33,343 nucleotides of DNA, taken from a virus. The notes under the pieces were generated by a model, which was given only the letters and a program-made list of their open reading frames with translations, was not told where the DNA came from and did no database searches. The stretch spans positions 1 through 33,343 of IMG/VR virus record IMGVR_UViG_3300030329_001755; one strand, 5' to 3'. The translations under genes were made by a program, and so were the position numbers. Each line of letters starts with the position of its first letter. Position 1 is the stretch's first letter. This document shows, one piece after another, positions 8,558-15,463 of this stretch.

Positions 8558-10105
8558 TTATGCGCCCTCCTGCGCTTCGATTTGAGCTTGAGTATTGTTA
8601 GCAGAGGTCATCGAACGCATAGCTTCAGGCCCTAATTGTTGAGCCATTTGCATTTGTTGAGCTTGTTGCATCTCTGCTTGGATTTCCTCTTGAGAACGTA
8701 CGAGACCTTCAGTTTCTATACCGAGTGCGGACGCACGACGTTCTAAATATTCACTTACATTTACATATTGCCCTAATGCTTCAGGGCCTAATACTTGTGC
8801 AATTCCTGCTACAAAAGAATCTAGTTTGTTCAGATCCTGACCACGACCTAAAGCGTCTATGCCTGTAACTACTACAGGAGTTACTAAATCTTTAGGAAGT
8901 TTAGGTAGCCTTTTACCTTTTTCCATTCTTTGCATAAGAATGCGTACTAAAGGTAATTGGAATTCTTGACTTAATGATGAGTATACACCGCCTAGTTGAC
9001 GTTCTAAACTTTGAGTAACAAGTCGAACTTCTTCAGCAGTGACACGTTCCGCTTTGCGGATTGCTCCTTCTGTGAGCATAAAAGCGTAATTTAAACGCTC
9101 TACAATTTGGTTTATAGTTTCTAAAGCTACGCGGAAATCAGCGTGTTTCTGAACTTGTAGCGTAGTCACATCTCCTGCGTTACCTTCTACAATTGCGCCA
9201 TTTTCAGATTTAGAGAGAGTGCGTTTACGAGTCGTGCCGTTTGGCGCAACCATAAATAAAACCTTCGCACTTGCTGCTGCTCCTTGAACAATAGCCGTTG
9301 ACAATCCTTCAAGAGATTCTAAATCACCTTGATATTGCTCAACAAAGCCTCTGGCATAGTCGTGACCATCCACATGGTTTAAGCCTAACGCCATGTAAGG
9401 CAACTTATCTTTAGCATAAGTGCCGTAAGAATCCTCAAGACGGATTCCATTTATCTCTTGAAATACTTCGTATGTAGTGTCGTTAATGGAGGAGACGCAA
9501 GTATATAGATCAACGGAATCCTTTTCTGAGTCTTCTCCCTCTAATGAAGCTAAAATTTCTTCAGGTACATGGTTAAGAGACATCGTCTCTTTTGTAACTA
9601 TTTTATCTACATTTCCCATAGGATCACGCTTAACAATGTAACGTGACAAATGAAAAACGCGCATCCCGCCTTCTTCAGGGATGTGAACTAAAACATTTCC
9701 TGCAACAATTAAATGTTTAAGAGCTTCAAATAAAGACACGCGGAAATTGTTTGATTCCACTTCACGCATTACTTCTCGCTCTATATCAGCCAAAGACTGG
9801 TCTATTTCACTCTCAACTTGAGCCATTCCTTGTATTTCACGCTTGGCTTTACTATCGAGCAATAAGCGGAAAAAAGGCGCATTAGGCGGTAACAAACTTG
9901 TCAACAGCGCATTAGCCAGTGAATTAACACCTCTAGAACCTACACTTTGGTACGGCGTGACAAAACGTGTACTTTCTCCTGCACCCTCATCTGGGATAAG
10001 AGTGGGCAGGGTCAAACGCGCCGCTTGTCTTGCACGTTCAAGTACAGGAGTACGGTCGACTTCACACTTTGTGTACAAGCCTTTTGCTGTTTTTCCGTAT
10101 GACAT
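8558..10105 (-). CDS. Portal (head-tail connector), T7 gp8-like
   Basis: 515 aa, close to T7 gp8 (536 aa). Family features: an N-terminal ARQAARLTLPTLIPDEG segment, VNSLANALLTSLLPPNAPFF at about residues 59-78, and RVTAEEVRLVTQSLERQLGG at about residues 354-373, the conserved stem/clip region of T7-type portals. The C-terminus is Gln/Met/Ala-rich (crown/barrel-like). It forms the dodecameric packaging channel at the unique vertex and docks terminase. It follows the small proline-rich protein by 6 nt. Confidence 0.95.
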   Translation of the reverse strand: MSYGKTAKGLYTKCEVDRTPVLERARQAARLTLPTLIPDEGAGESTRFVTPYQSVGSRGVNSLANALLTSLLPPNAPFFRLLLDSKAKREIQGMAQVESEIDQSLADIEREVMREVESNNFRVSLFEALKHLIVAGNVLVHIPEEGGMRVFHLSRYIVKRDPMGNVDKIVTKETMSLNHVPEEILASLEGEDSEKDSVDLYTCVSSINDTTYEVFQEINGIRLEDSYGTYAKDKLPYMALGLNHVDGHDYARGFVEQYQGDLESLEGLSTAIVQGAAASAKVLFMVAPNGTTRKRTLSKSENGAIVEGNAGDVTTLQVQKHADFRVALETINQIVERLNYAFMLTEGAIRKAERVTAEEVRLVTQSLERQLGGVYSSLSQEFQLPLVRILMQRMEKGKRLPKLPKDLVTPVVVTGIDALGRGQDLNKLDSFVAGIAQVLGPEALGQYVNVSEYLERRASALGIETEGLVRSQEEIQAEMQQAQQMQMAQQLGPEAMRSMTSANNTQAQIEAQEGA

Positions 10106-10111
10106 TTAAGT

Positions 10112-10291
10112 TTATGATAAAAGATTAGTCTGCGTTAACGGTATTGTTAAAGCTGCTACACCTCTTCTTTTATCACCGCCTGACCGTTGACGCTCTTTAC
10201 CTGTAACTTCTTCTGAAGCCATTGGGGTTGGGGCATCAGGTGGAGGTGGGGGAGCTTGTTGTTTAGGAGGTTTAGGAGGTGATAAACACAT
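10112..10291 (-). CDS. Small proline-rich protein upstream of the portal
   Basis: 59 aa from the ATG at 10291 (MCLSPPKPPKQQAPPPPP), with a proline-rich N-terminal third and a basic middle (TGKERQRSGGDKRRGV). An upstream TTG at 10303 in the same frame is possible but lacks a ribosome site and would overlap the preceding micro-gene. Short Cys-then-Pro-rich proteins next to the portal are common in T7-like phages, in the position of T7 gp7.3, a small tail/host-range protein. That link is by position and composition only. The ATG lies one base after the stop of the 33-aa gene. Confidence 0.6.
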   Translation of the reverse strand: MCLSPPKPPKQQAPPPPPDAPTPMASEEVTGKERQRSGGDKRRGVAALTIPLTQTNLLS

Positions 10292-10292
10292 T

Positions 10293-10394
10293 TTAAAATA
10301 CAAACATACCTAACAAGCAGCCTATGATAAACCAGAATATAGACTTGGTGTTGGCAGTTAAAAAGGATGTAATATAATCTTTGAAAGCAGACAT
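10293..10394 (-). CDS. 33-aa single-span membrane peptide (hidden micro-gene)
   Basis: An ATG at 10394 opens a 34-codon frame starting MSAFKDYITSF. A polar N-terminus of about 17 residues is followed by one hydrophobic span, residues 18-33 (SIFWFIIGCLLGMFVF), ending at the stop. It fits exactly between its neighbours: one base after the stop of the 63-aa gene and one base before the ATG of the proline-rich protein (TAAAATG arrangement at both ends). This tiling explains the gap and argues for a real gene. No family is recognised; it is a candidate small membrane effector or lysis accessory. Confidence 0.6.
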   Translation of the reverse strand: MSAFKDYITSFLTANTKSIFWFIIGCLLGMFVF

Positions 10395-10395
10395 T

Positions 10396-10587
10396 TTAAT
10401 TTAATATGGATTCGTTTTGCCGTTCGTAGACATCCTCTAAGAAGGAGACTACAGAACTTGCCCCTGCTTTATACCATATTTCACGGTCAGAATCTTGTAG
10501 GTCAGGAGACTTTTCTGGAAAAAGTTTTCTAAGAGCTTTAATTAAATGTATGTTTAAAGTTGGTAGTGTTGTTTCTTCTTCGTTCAT
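10396..10587 (-). CDS. Small conserved-looking hypothetical protein
   Basis: 63 aa, acidic, no Cys and no membrane segment, predicted mostly helical. Key stretches are LNIHLIKALRKLFPEKSPD and EIWYKAGASSVVSFLEDVYE. It begins one base after the phosphoesterase stop and is tightly packed before the 33-aa membrane gene. I do not recognise the function. The single-operon position upstream of the portal suggests late expression. Confidence 0.7.
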   Translation of the reverse strand: MNEEETTLPTLNIHLIKALRKLFPEKSPDLQDSDREIWYKAGASSVVSFLEDVYERQNESILN

Positions 10588-10588
10588 T

Positions 10589-11590
10589 TTATAAACGTAA
10601 CAAGTTTTCTGAAATTAATCCCTGCTTATCGAAGAAGCAGAGACGTTGTACTGGTGCGCCACCTTGGGCTAAAAACTCTTTTGCAAAATCGTTGTCAGAC
10701 TCAGGGCTTCCGCTTAAAAAGAAGTACAAATCGTTATTTAAAACACCAGAAGCGTGTGTGTGGTGGTGACCTACTGACAAATAATTCCAATCATCAATGT
10801 TTAATTGCCATCCCATAGCCTTCTTAAAAATGTTAGCAAGTGGCAATGGGCTTCCTCCGCGTATCTGATCACCATGTACACAAAGGATTCCGTGGCCACA
10901 CACCACCTGCTTAACATACCAATCGGTTGATATATCCCACGACACCTTGCTTAATCCCGATTTGTCGCAGAGTAATTTTGCAGTTTCATAACTGACAAGA
11001 TCCCAATTGGATTTTCTTGAATGACCTGAATGTTTTAATCCTGTACGTCCGTGATTGCCGTGAACAGCTGCCACTTTAATCTTAGGAACGTAAGAATACA
11101 GCTCACACACGACGTGAGCTATCAATTCAGGCACAGTACGCAACGATTGCGTCCATAGATCGCTGTCAATCTCAAAAGGTTGGCCAGGAAATATCGCTTC
11201 TCCCTCTACCATATCGCCTTGTAAAGCTATATGTAGGACTCTAGGTTTCTCATTCTTCAAGTATCTCTTTACTTCTTCGGTCAATTTGTGGATTCTCTTA
11301 ACAGCTATTTTAGAATTATATGTCGCAGTACGCTTTCCTACTTGCCAATCGGACAAACAAAGCCATGCTTCTACAGGATTCGTCTTCATTTTAGGCGGTT
11401 TCCTAGTAGGCTTTAAAGGTTTTATTCCTTTAATAGCTTCATTTACAGCGTGATTTAGTAGATATTCAGTAGTTTTAAAGTTCTGTATTTTACGACAGAG
11501 TTTTCTTATTTCTGCTCGTAACCGTTTTATTAAATTTACATCATCGTCTATTGATCCTGCCCATTCTTCAATATCAAATTTTTTACCCAT
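10589..11590 (-). CDS. Calcineurin-like metallophosphoesterase
   Basis: 333 aa. Metallophosphoesterase motifs appear in order: LSDWQVGK (D81), LQGDMVEG (G125-D126), VHGNHGRTG (N179-H180), CVHGD (H239) and VGHHHTH (about residues 273-279). The first motif has Gln83 where the canonical D-x-H has His, so metal binding at that site may differ. The N-terminal 60 residues are a charged helix (coiled-coil-like) ahead of the catalytic domain. Substrate is unknown; nucleic acid or nucleotide phosphodiester hydrolysis is plausible. It shares its start (TAATG) with the preceding HTH-like gene, implying a joint function. T7 has no equivalent at this place. Confidence 0.85.
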   Translation of the reverse strand: MGKKFDIEEWAGSIDDDVNLIKRLRAEIRKLCRKIQNFKTTEYLLNHAVNEAIKGIKPLKPTRKPPKMKTNPVEAWLCLSDWQVGKRTATYNSKIAVKRIHKLTEEVKRYLKNEKPRVLHIALQGDMVEGEAIFPGQPFEIDSDLWTQSLRTVPELIAHVVCELYSYVPKIKVAAVHGNHGRTGLKHSGHSRKSNWDLVSYETAKLLCDKSGLSKVSWDISTDWYVKQVVCGHGILCVHGDQIRGGSPLPLANIFKKAMGWQLNIDDWNYLSVGHHHTHASGVLNNDLYFFLSGSPESDNDFAKEFLAQGGAPVQRLCFFDKQGLISENLLRL

Positions 11591-11877
11591 TAGCCAAAAT
11601 TAGCCTTTTCATATTCATCAGGCAATCGGGTATTCATCCAATACCTTAGCCCCTCTGCGGAGTTATAACTCACTCCGTACTGTTCTTTTAACATAGATAA
11701 AAGTGACCTGATAGAAAACGCAGTCTTCTTTTCCGCACGAAGCTTTAAAAGTTTTTTAATAGCTTTGACTGCTTCTGGATTAGAATCTAATTCACTACGC
11801 GAGCTGTTTTTAGTATGATTTTTCGCCCACTCATCTAAAGAAAATGTGGTATCATCCGAATTATCAGCGTCACTCAT
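11590..11877 (-). CDS. Small HTH-like protein coupled to the phosphoesterase
   Basis: 95 aa from the ATG at 11877. The N-terminus is acidic and Ser/Asp-rich (disordered-looking), and the C-terminal half (LLKLRAEKKTAFSIRSLL, then GVSYNSAEGLRYWMNTRL) looks like a small helix-turn-helix DNA-binding domain. An in-frame GTG at 11892 would add five residues but has no ribosome site. It is translationally coupled to the phosphoesterase, so it may recruit that enzyme to DNA, or it may regulate the divergent terminase and virion transcripts. Both roles are inference. Confidence 0.65.
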   Translation of the reverse strand: MSDADNSDDTTFSLDEWAKNHTKNSSRSELDSNPEAVKAIKKLLKLRAEKKTAFSIRSLLSMLKEQYGVSYNSAEGLRYWMNTRLPDEYEKANFG

Positions 11878-11883
11878 AGCGCG

Positions 11884-11913
11884 AGTATACACATTATGAC
11901 AAACAATTTACAA
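11884..11913 (-). promoter_or_regulatory. Possible sigma70-like promoter for the virion arm
   Basis: On the minus strand TTGTAA (11913-11908) and TATACT (11889-11884) are separated by 18 nt. The -10 matches TATAAT at 5 of 6 and the -35 matches 4 of 6. The -10 sits only six bases before the ATG at 11877, which would give a leaderless mRNA, and the elements lie partly inside terS. Treat as weak. Confidence 0.25.
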
Positions 11914-12117
11914 GAATTATTGGCAAAATTGCACGAAGCTGTTGGCAATGAGTTGTTGCAAAGAATTATAACAGGTGATGCTACAAGTGCTGATTTATCA
12001 GTTGCTACTAAATTTTTAAAAGACAATGGTATTAATGTCGATGTAGAAGACAGTCCACCAATTATGAATTTAGTTAAGGAATTACCATTCACTGATGAAG
12101 AAAGGAAAGCAGAGTAA
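11896..12117 (+). CDS. terS: Terminase small subunit
   Basis: 73 aa, short and helical, with the pattern LLQRIITGDATSADLSVATKFLKDNGI that recurs in T7-like phage small terminases (DNA maturase A; T7 gp18, 89 aa). It would recognise concatemer DNA and present it to the large subunit. It overlaps terL by 23 nt. No clear Shine-Dalgarno is visible in the 18-bp divergent gap (11878-11895) shared with the minus-strand HTH-like gene. Confidence 0.85.
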   Translation: MTNNLQELLAKLHEAVGNELLQRIITGDATSADLSVATKFLKDNGINVDVEDSPPIMNLVKELPFTDEERKAE

Positions 12118-13783
12118 AGTAGTAGTTCCAGAAGAACTGAAAGATTTTAGAAACTTTGTATATCTAGCATGGGAACATTTAGGATTACCTGACCCTACAA
12201 AGGTTCAATACGATATCTCAAAGTATCTACAGCACGGCCCAAGGCGTAAAACTATATGTGCATTCCGTGGAGTCGGTAAATCCTATCTAACATCAGCCTA
12301 TGTAGTGTGGAAATTACTACTGAACCCTGATATTAACGTACTAGTAGTATCTGCGTCTAAGACACGATCTGACGATTTCTCTACATTTACACAACGTCTT
12401 ATTGCTGAGATGCCTATTCTGGAGCATTTAAGACCTCAAAAAGGTCAACGTGACTCAAAAATAGCGTTCGATGTAGGCCCTGCATCTGCTGCTCACGCGC
12501 CATCTGTAAAATCGGTTGGAATTACGGGCCAACTTACAGGATCACGCGCTGACATAATTGTAGCGGATGACGTTGAAAGTTTGAACAATAGCGCAACTCA
12601 AGGAATGCGTGAGAAACTTTCTGAGCTAGTCAAAGAATTTGAGGCGATTATTAAGCCTGGAGGAGAGATTACTTTCCTAGGAACGTACCAAACAGAGATG
12701 TCGTTGTACACAGTTCTCCCTGATCGTGGCTACGAAACAAGAATTTGGCCGGCAAGATACCCAGTAGAGAAAAAACTACCACGTTATGGCTCAATGCTTT
12801 CTCCGCTCATCTATGATGAGTTGGCTGAAGACCCCGCGCTCGAAGGTGACCCTACAGACCCAGGAAGATTTGACGATTGGGAACTGAAAGAGCGCGAGGC
12901 TTCTTACGGTAGGTCAGGATTTGCAATGCAGTTTATGCTTGACCCTAGCTTATCGGACGCTGAAAGATATCCATTGAAACTATCCGACCTCGTTGTGATG
13001 GATATTAATTCTGAATTAGCACCTGAAAAGGTCATTCATTCATCAGCTCCTGATAAACAACTTTCTGATCTACCTGTTCTTGGGTTTGCAGGAGACTATT
13101 TCTACCAACCTACGCAAGTCATAGGGGATTGGGTTGAATATAAAGGATCTGTAATGGCGATTGACCCTTCTGGTAGAGGCTCGGACGAGACATCCTACGC
13201 TATAGTGAATGTTCTTAACGGATTCCTATGGGTTCTCGAATGTTCAGGAGTAGAAGGCGGATATCAGGAGAAAACCATGCAAACTCTTGTAGATATCGCC
13301 AAAAAGAACCAAGTTAAGCAGATTCTCGTAGAATCCAACTTTGGTGACGGAATGTTCACTGAATTGCTCAAACCTTACCTACGAAAGACGTACCCAGTGA
13401 CCGTAGAAGAGGTAAGACACCACACTCAGAAGGAAAAAAGGATTATAGACACTCTAGAACCTGTAATGAATCAGCACAAACTGATCGTGTCTCCACAGCT
13501 TATAGAGAAAGATTTTGAATCTACAAAGCATTTACCTCCAGAGAAAGCTCCTCAGTACAGACTATTTCACCAAATGACACGGATTACTAAAGACCGTGGA
13601 GCTTTACTACATGACGATAGGCTTGATGCACTATCTATGGCTGTCCAATATTGGGTAGAGGCCGCTGGAAAAGACGCAGATCAAGCTATAAAAGACGCCA
13701 GAGAAGATAAACTAGATAGAGACTTAGAGAAATTTATGGAAGACGCTGTAGGACATTATCCTAAACCTCCAGTATGGTTCTAA
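12095..13783 (+). CDS. terL: Terminase large subunit (ATPase-nuclease)
   Basis: 562 aa (T7 gp19 is 586 aa). Walker A is AFRGVGKS (K62) and Walker B is IIVADDVES (about residues 154-162, D158/D159). The C-terminal RNase H-like nuclease shows MAIDPSGRGSDE, ILVESNFGDGM and LLHDDRLDALSMAVQYW with the expected acidic residues. It powers packaging and cuts the concatemer. The start used overlaps terS by 23 nt and lacks an obvious ribosome site, suggesting coupled translation. It is on the plus strand, opposite to portal and capsid, which is unusual for a T7-like genome. Confidence 0.95.
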   Translation: MKKGKQSKVVVPEELKDFRNFVYLAWEHLGLPDPTKVQYDISKYLQHGPRRKTICAFRGVGKSYLTSAYVVWKLLLNPDINVLVVSASKTRSDDFSTFTQRLIAEMPILEHLRPQKGQRDSKIAFDVGPASAAHAPSVKSVGITGQLTGSRADIIVADDVESLNNSATQGMREKLSELVKEFEAIIKPGGEITFLGTYQTEMSLYTVLPDRGYETRIWPARYPVEKKLPRYGSMLSPLIYDELAEDPALEGDPTDPGRFDDWELKEREASYGRSGFAMQFMLDPSLSDAERYPLKLSDLVVMDINSELAPEKVIHSSAPDKQLSDLPVLGFAGDYFYQPTQVIGDWVEYKGSVMAIDPSGRGSDETSYAIVNVLNGFLWVLECSGVEGGYQEKTMQTLVDIAKKNQVKQILVESNFGDGMFTELLKPYLRKTYPVTVEEVRHHTQKEKRIIDTLEPVMNQHKLIVSPQLIEKDFESTKHLPPEKAPQYRLFHQMTRITKDRGALLHDDRLDALSMAVQYWVEAAGKDADQAIKDAREDKLDRDLEKFMEDAVGHYPKPPVWF

Positions 13784-13880
13784 TAATAAATATTAAAATA
13801 ATAATATAAATTATTCTCTATTCACTCTCGGAGAAAGCCACCGCGACCCCCAAAATAACATAGAATTTTTAGAATTCTAG

Positions 13881-13950
13881 TAGGGAATATATGAATATTT
13901 TATATAGGGAAATATAGTGCAGTACATTAATAGGAAATATATTTAATATT
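13881..13950 (+). repeat. Three TAGGGAAATATA-like motifs, candidate phage promoters
   Basis: TAGGGAATATATGAATATT (13881-13899), TAGGGAAATATAGTG (13905-13919) and TAGGAAATATATTTAATATT (13931-13950) occur within 70 bp. T7-type polymerases start at GGG or GGA after an AT-rich unwinding element, which these motifs resemble. They could equally be protein-binding repeats at a genome end. No match to the T7 consensus itself is claimed. Confidence 0.35.
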
Positions 13951-14267
13951 CTTGAGATATTAGTAGGTCGGTTATATTAAAATCAAAGCGGTGAGTTTTC
14001 ACACCCTGAGTTGAACAGATTTTTGGTTATTTTAATCTCGGATACTCCCTCTGGGTTTCTCTTTCTCCTTTACTAGAGGTGCTAGTACAGCTAGCGGGGT
14101 GTGGACTTTTTAAAAAACTACATCCCTTGTGATCTATCTCCTATGCATGTAAACGCCCTGGACGATAGGCGAGGCACTGATGTAGTTATACATTCCCTTT
14201 GCAGACTATCTTTAAAGTAGGCCATTCTATTACTATTCTTCCATAAGGGATGGAGGAAAAATTCATC

Positions 14268-14372
14268 ATGGTAGGTAGTCTGTATAGGGCTTATTTTTGG
14301 CAAAAAAATGTGAGCGGGTATAACGTATACGGCGGCCGGCGACTCCCCCCGAGCGGCCTCGGAATGCGCTAG
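14268..14372 (+). CDS. Possible 34-aa ORF with a GGAGG leader
   Basis: An ATG at 14268 opens 34 codons (start MVGSLYRAYFWQ, end PPSGLGMR). A GGAGG at 14252-14256 lies about 11 nt upstream, a good Shine-Dalgarno at slightly long spacing. The peptide is basic and Gly/Tyr-rich and is unrecognised. Its 3' half coincides with the GC-rich hairpin, so this may instead be structured RNA or packaging DNA. Low confidence. Confidence 0.25.
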   Translation: MVGSLYRAYFWQKNVSGYNVYGGRRLPPSGLGMR

Positions 14373-14377
14373 ATCAG
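14368..14377 (-). repeat. Intergenic 10-mer CTGATCTAGC, copy 1
   Basis: On the minus strand this reads CAACTGATCTAGCGCATT. The 13-mer CAACTGATCTAGC is identical to copy 3 near 17731. Function unknown; candidate binding site or phage promoter core. Confidence 0.45.
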
Positions 14378-14569
14378 TTGAAAAATGCACAGGGGGCGGT
14401 CACCTTTTAACGCATCAGACGCAGAATGCGCTGCGCACTTGTTAACAAAACAATTGCACAACACAAACACACGCCGCCCAAATTTTCAGCAGTCTCTTCT
14501 TCTTTTTTCTTATTTTAATAAAAGAGAAATTTTTGTTTAATACATCCTAGACCAGACGATAGCAAGCAT

Positions 14570-14740
14570 ATGAAAACATCTAAAATAATACGCATCCTAG
14601 CTGAAGCCTTTGCGCTCGGCCTACTCATACCGATAGTGATAGTGCTATCAATCGACCTACTCAAATATCTAATGCCTATCTTGGCTGTCTTTGTTTGGGT
14701 CGGGGGCACTTACCTTTTTTGGAGCGATAATAAAAAATAG
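14570..14740 (+). CDS. 56-aa two-span membrane protein, holin candidate
   Basis: An ATG at 14570 opens 57 codons ending in TAG at 14738-14740. The product starts MKTSKIIRILAEAF and has two hydrophobic spans, residues about 10-28 (LAEAFALGLLIPIVIVLSI) and 34-52, with a short linker and a Lys-rich C-terminus. A rho-independent terminator follows 21 nt after the stop, which supports a real transcript end. T7 holin gp17.5 (67 aa) is encoded next to the terminase genes, so a class II holin is plausible by size, topology and neighbourhood. Against this, the Shine-Dalgarno is poor and the gene lies about 790 nt from terL. Confidence 0.5.
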   Translation: MKTSKIIRILAEAFALGLLIPIVIVLSIDLLKYLMPILAVFVWVGGTYLFWSDNKK

Positions 14741-14761
14741 TCTGCTCTACTATCCAACTTG

Positions 14762-14788
14762 ACCGCATCTAAATGGTGCGGTTTTTTT
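14762..14788 (+). terminator. Rho-independent terminator
   Basis: ACCGCA (14762-14767) and TGCGGT (14777-14782) form a six-base-pair stem with a nine-base loop, followed by a run of T to 14788. It ends the terS-terL/two-span gene transcript on the plus strand. Confidence 0.8.
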
Positions 14789-15059
14789 ATGGCCTCAACA
14801 GATCTAAAAGAGGTGCGCGTGATCACGCAAGCCGCTTAAATCTTAAAAGCTCTACTCAAATATAGAGCGATTTAAATAACGTTTTTTCGCCTCACAACAC
14901 CTAAAACATAGGGTAATTCATGCTAAATGAGGTAAAAGAATTCAATAAATATACAGCTGGTCGCTGTCTGGTCTACATTTTTATTGCGAAACACCTATTA
15001 TTAAATTAAAATTTAGGTATTCAAAGGCCTAGAGCCTATTAACTCAAAATAACAAAACA
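14789..15059. other. Intergenic region with palindrome and nested hairpin
   Basis: It holds a perfect 12-bp palindrome GCGTGATCACGC at 14817-14828, a likely site for a dimeric protein. It also holds a nested stem: TTAAATC (14836-14842) pairs with GATTTAA (14869-14875) and, inside, GCTCTA (14849-14854) pairs with TAGAGC (14863-14868). Six T residues follow at about 14882-14887, so this could be a second terminator or attenuator. A host-like promoter occupies the right end. A 29-codon ORF at 14920-15009 is not convincing. Confidence 0.45.
14984..15012 (+). promoter_or_regulatory. Sigma70-like promoter for the 15060 gene
   Basis: TTGCGA (14984-14989), a 17-bp spacer and TAAAAT (15007-15012). 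The -10 matches 5 of 6 and the -35 matches 4 of 6, with optimal spacing. This gives a leader of about 40 nt before the ATG at 15060. It suggests early expression by host RNA polymerase. Confidence 0.5.
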
Positions 15060-15386
15060 ATGTACTACTTAAAGAAAGAACATCAAAGAGCTTTAAAATT
15101 TGCTCTATCGTATGACTCTAAAACTAAAACAGCTCCGCGTCATTTTACAAAAATGATTAATGCTTTAAAAAATGCGCGTGAAAGTGTGTCTAGTCTTATT
15201 GACATAAACAACGACAACCTATCCATGGCTATAGATGAAGAATGTAAGGCGGATAAAAAATTAGTAATGAAAGAAATTAAATATTACGCTGAACAAATTA
15301 AAAAAGATTATTTAAGCTTTATTCTACTTAGTGAAATTATTGAAGCTCTAGAAATAGATTTAGACCTAGAACTAAATCAAAAATAA
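15060..15386 (+). CDS. Hypothetical helical early protein
   Basis: 108 aa, Lys/Glu-rich and almost entirely helical, with no Cys and no membrane segment. It starts MYYLKKEHQRALKFALS and ends with an acidic tail (EIDLDLELNQK). It is a single-gene transcription unit with its own host-like promoter and a strong terminator 17 nt after its stop. Small, independently transcribed early genes in T7-like phages often encode host-takeover or anti-restriction proteins, but nothing here identifies the target. No clear Shine-Dalgarno precedes the ATG. Confidence 0.7.
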   Translation: MYYLKKEHQRALKFALSYDSKTKTAPRHFTKMINALKNARESVSSLIDINNDNLSMAIDEECKADKKLVMKEIKYYAEQIKKDYLSFILLSEIIEALEIDLDLELNQK

Positions 15387-15402
15387 AGGGCTATAAAATT
15401 TT

Positions 15403-15441
15403 AAAGAGGCTAGGGAAATTAATCCTTAGCCTCTTTTTTTT
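15403..15441 (+). terminator. Strong rho-independent terminator
   Basis: AAAGAGGCTA (15403-15412) pairs perfectly with TAGCCTCTTT (15427-15436) around a 14-nt loop and runs into a T-tract to 15441. It ends the 15060 gene. The mirrored A-rich side may also slow transcripts arriving from the minus-strand operon. Confidence 0.9.
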
Positions 15442-15448
15442 ATTTGCA

Positions 15449-15458
15449 CTGATCTAGC
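15449..15458 (+). repeat. Intergenic 10-mer CTGATCTAGC, copy 2
   Basis: It reads GCACTGATCTAGCAAC and lies just past the terminator and just downstream of the minus-strand 43-aa gene. Identical core to copies at 14368 and 17734. Confidence 0.45.
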
Positions 15459-15463
15459 AACTA

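Larger units (their letters stand above)
13784..14569. other. Non-coding region after terL, possible genome-end/packaging region
   Basis: A 786-nt stretch without a convincing gene of normal size. The left part (13790-14000) is very AT-rich with repeated TAGGGAAATATA-like motifs. The right part (14320-14460) is unexpectedly GC-rich and holds a perfect hairpin (CCGAG, loop CGGC, CTCGG at 14349-14362), a direct repeat GAATGCGCT (14362-14370 and 14424-14432) and the shared 10-mer described separately. In T7, terL is followed by the concatemer junction and direct terminal repeat, so this is the natural place for DNA ends. That role is inference. Confidence 0.4.

Noticed and set aside
14118-14390. 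90-aa minus-strand frame over the region after terL
   Set aside because: Composition is not protein-like, there is no ribosome site, and it crosses hairpins and repeats. Treated as chance.
14515-14709. 64-aa minus-strand frame
   Set aside because: It lies antisense to the two-span plus-strand gene that has a terminator after it; the plus-strand reading is better.
14741-14760. On the minus strand TTGGATAGTAGAGCAG resembles a tRNA D-arm
   Set aside because: No acceptor, anticodon or T-arm follows and the match has an insertion, so it is not a tRNA gene and is too weak for an attP core.
14920-15009. 29-codon plus-strand ORF starting MLNEVKEFNK
   Set aside because: Weak ribosome site, and its stop overlaps the -10 of the promoter for the 15060 gene. 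No supporting context.
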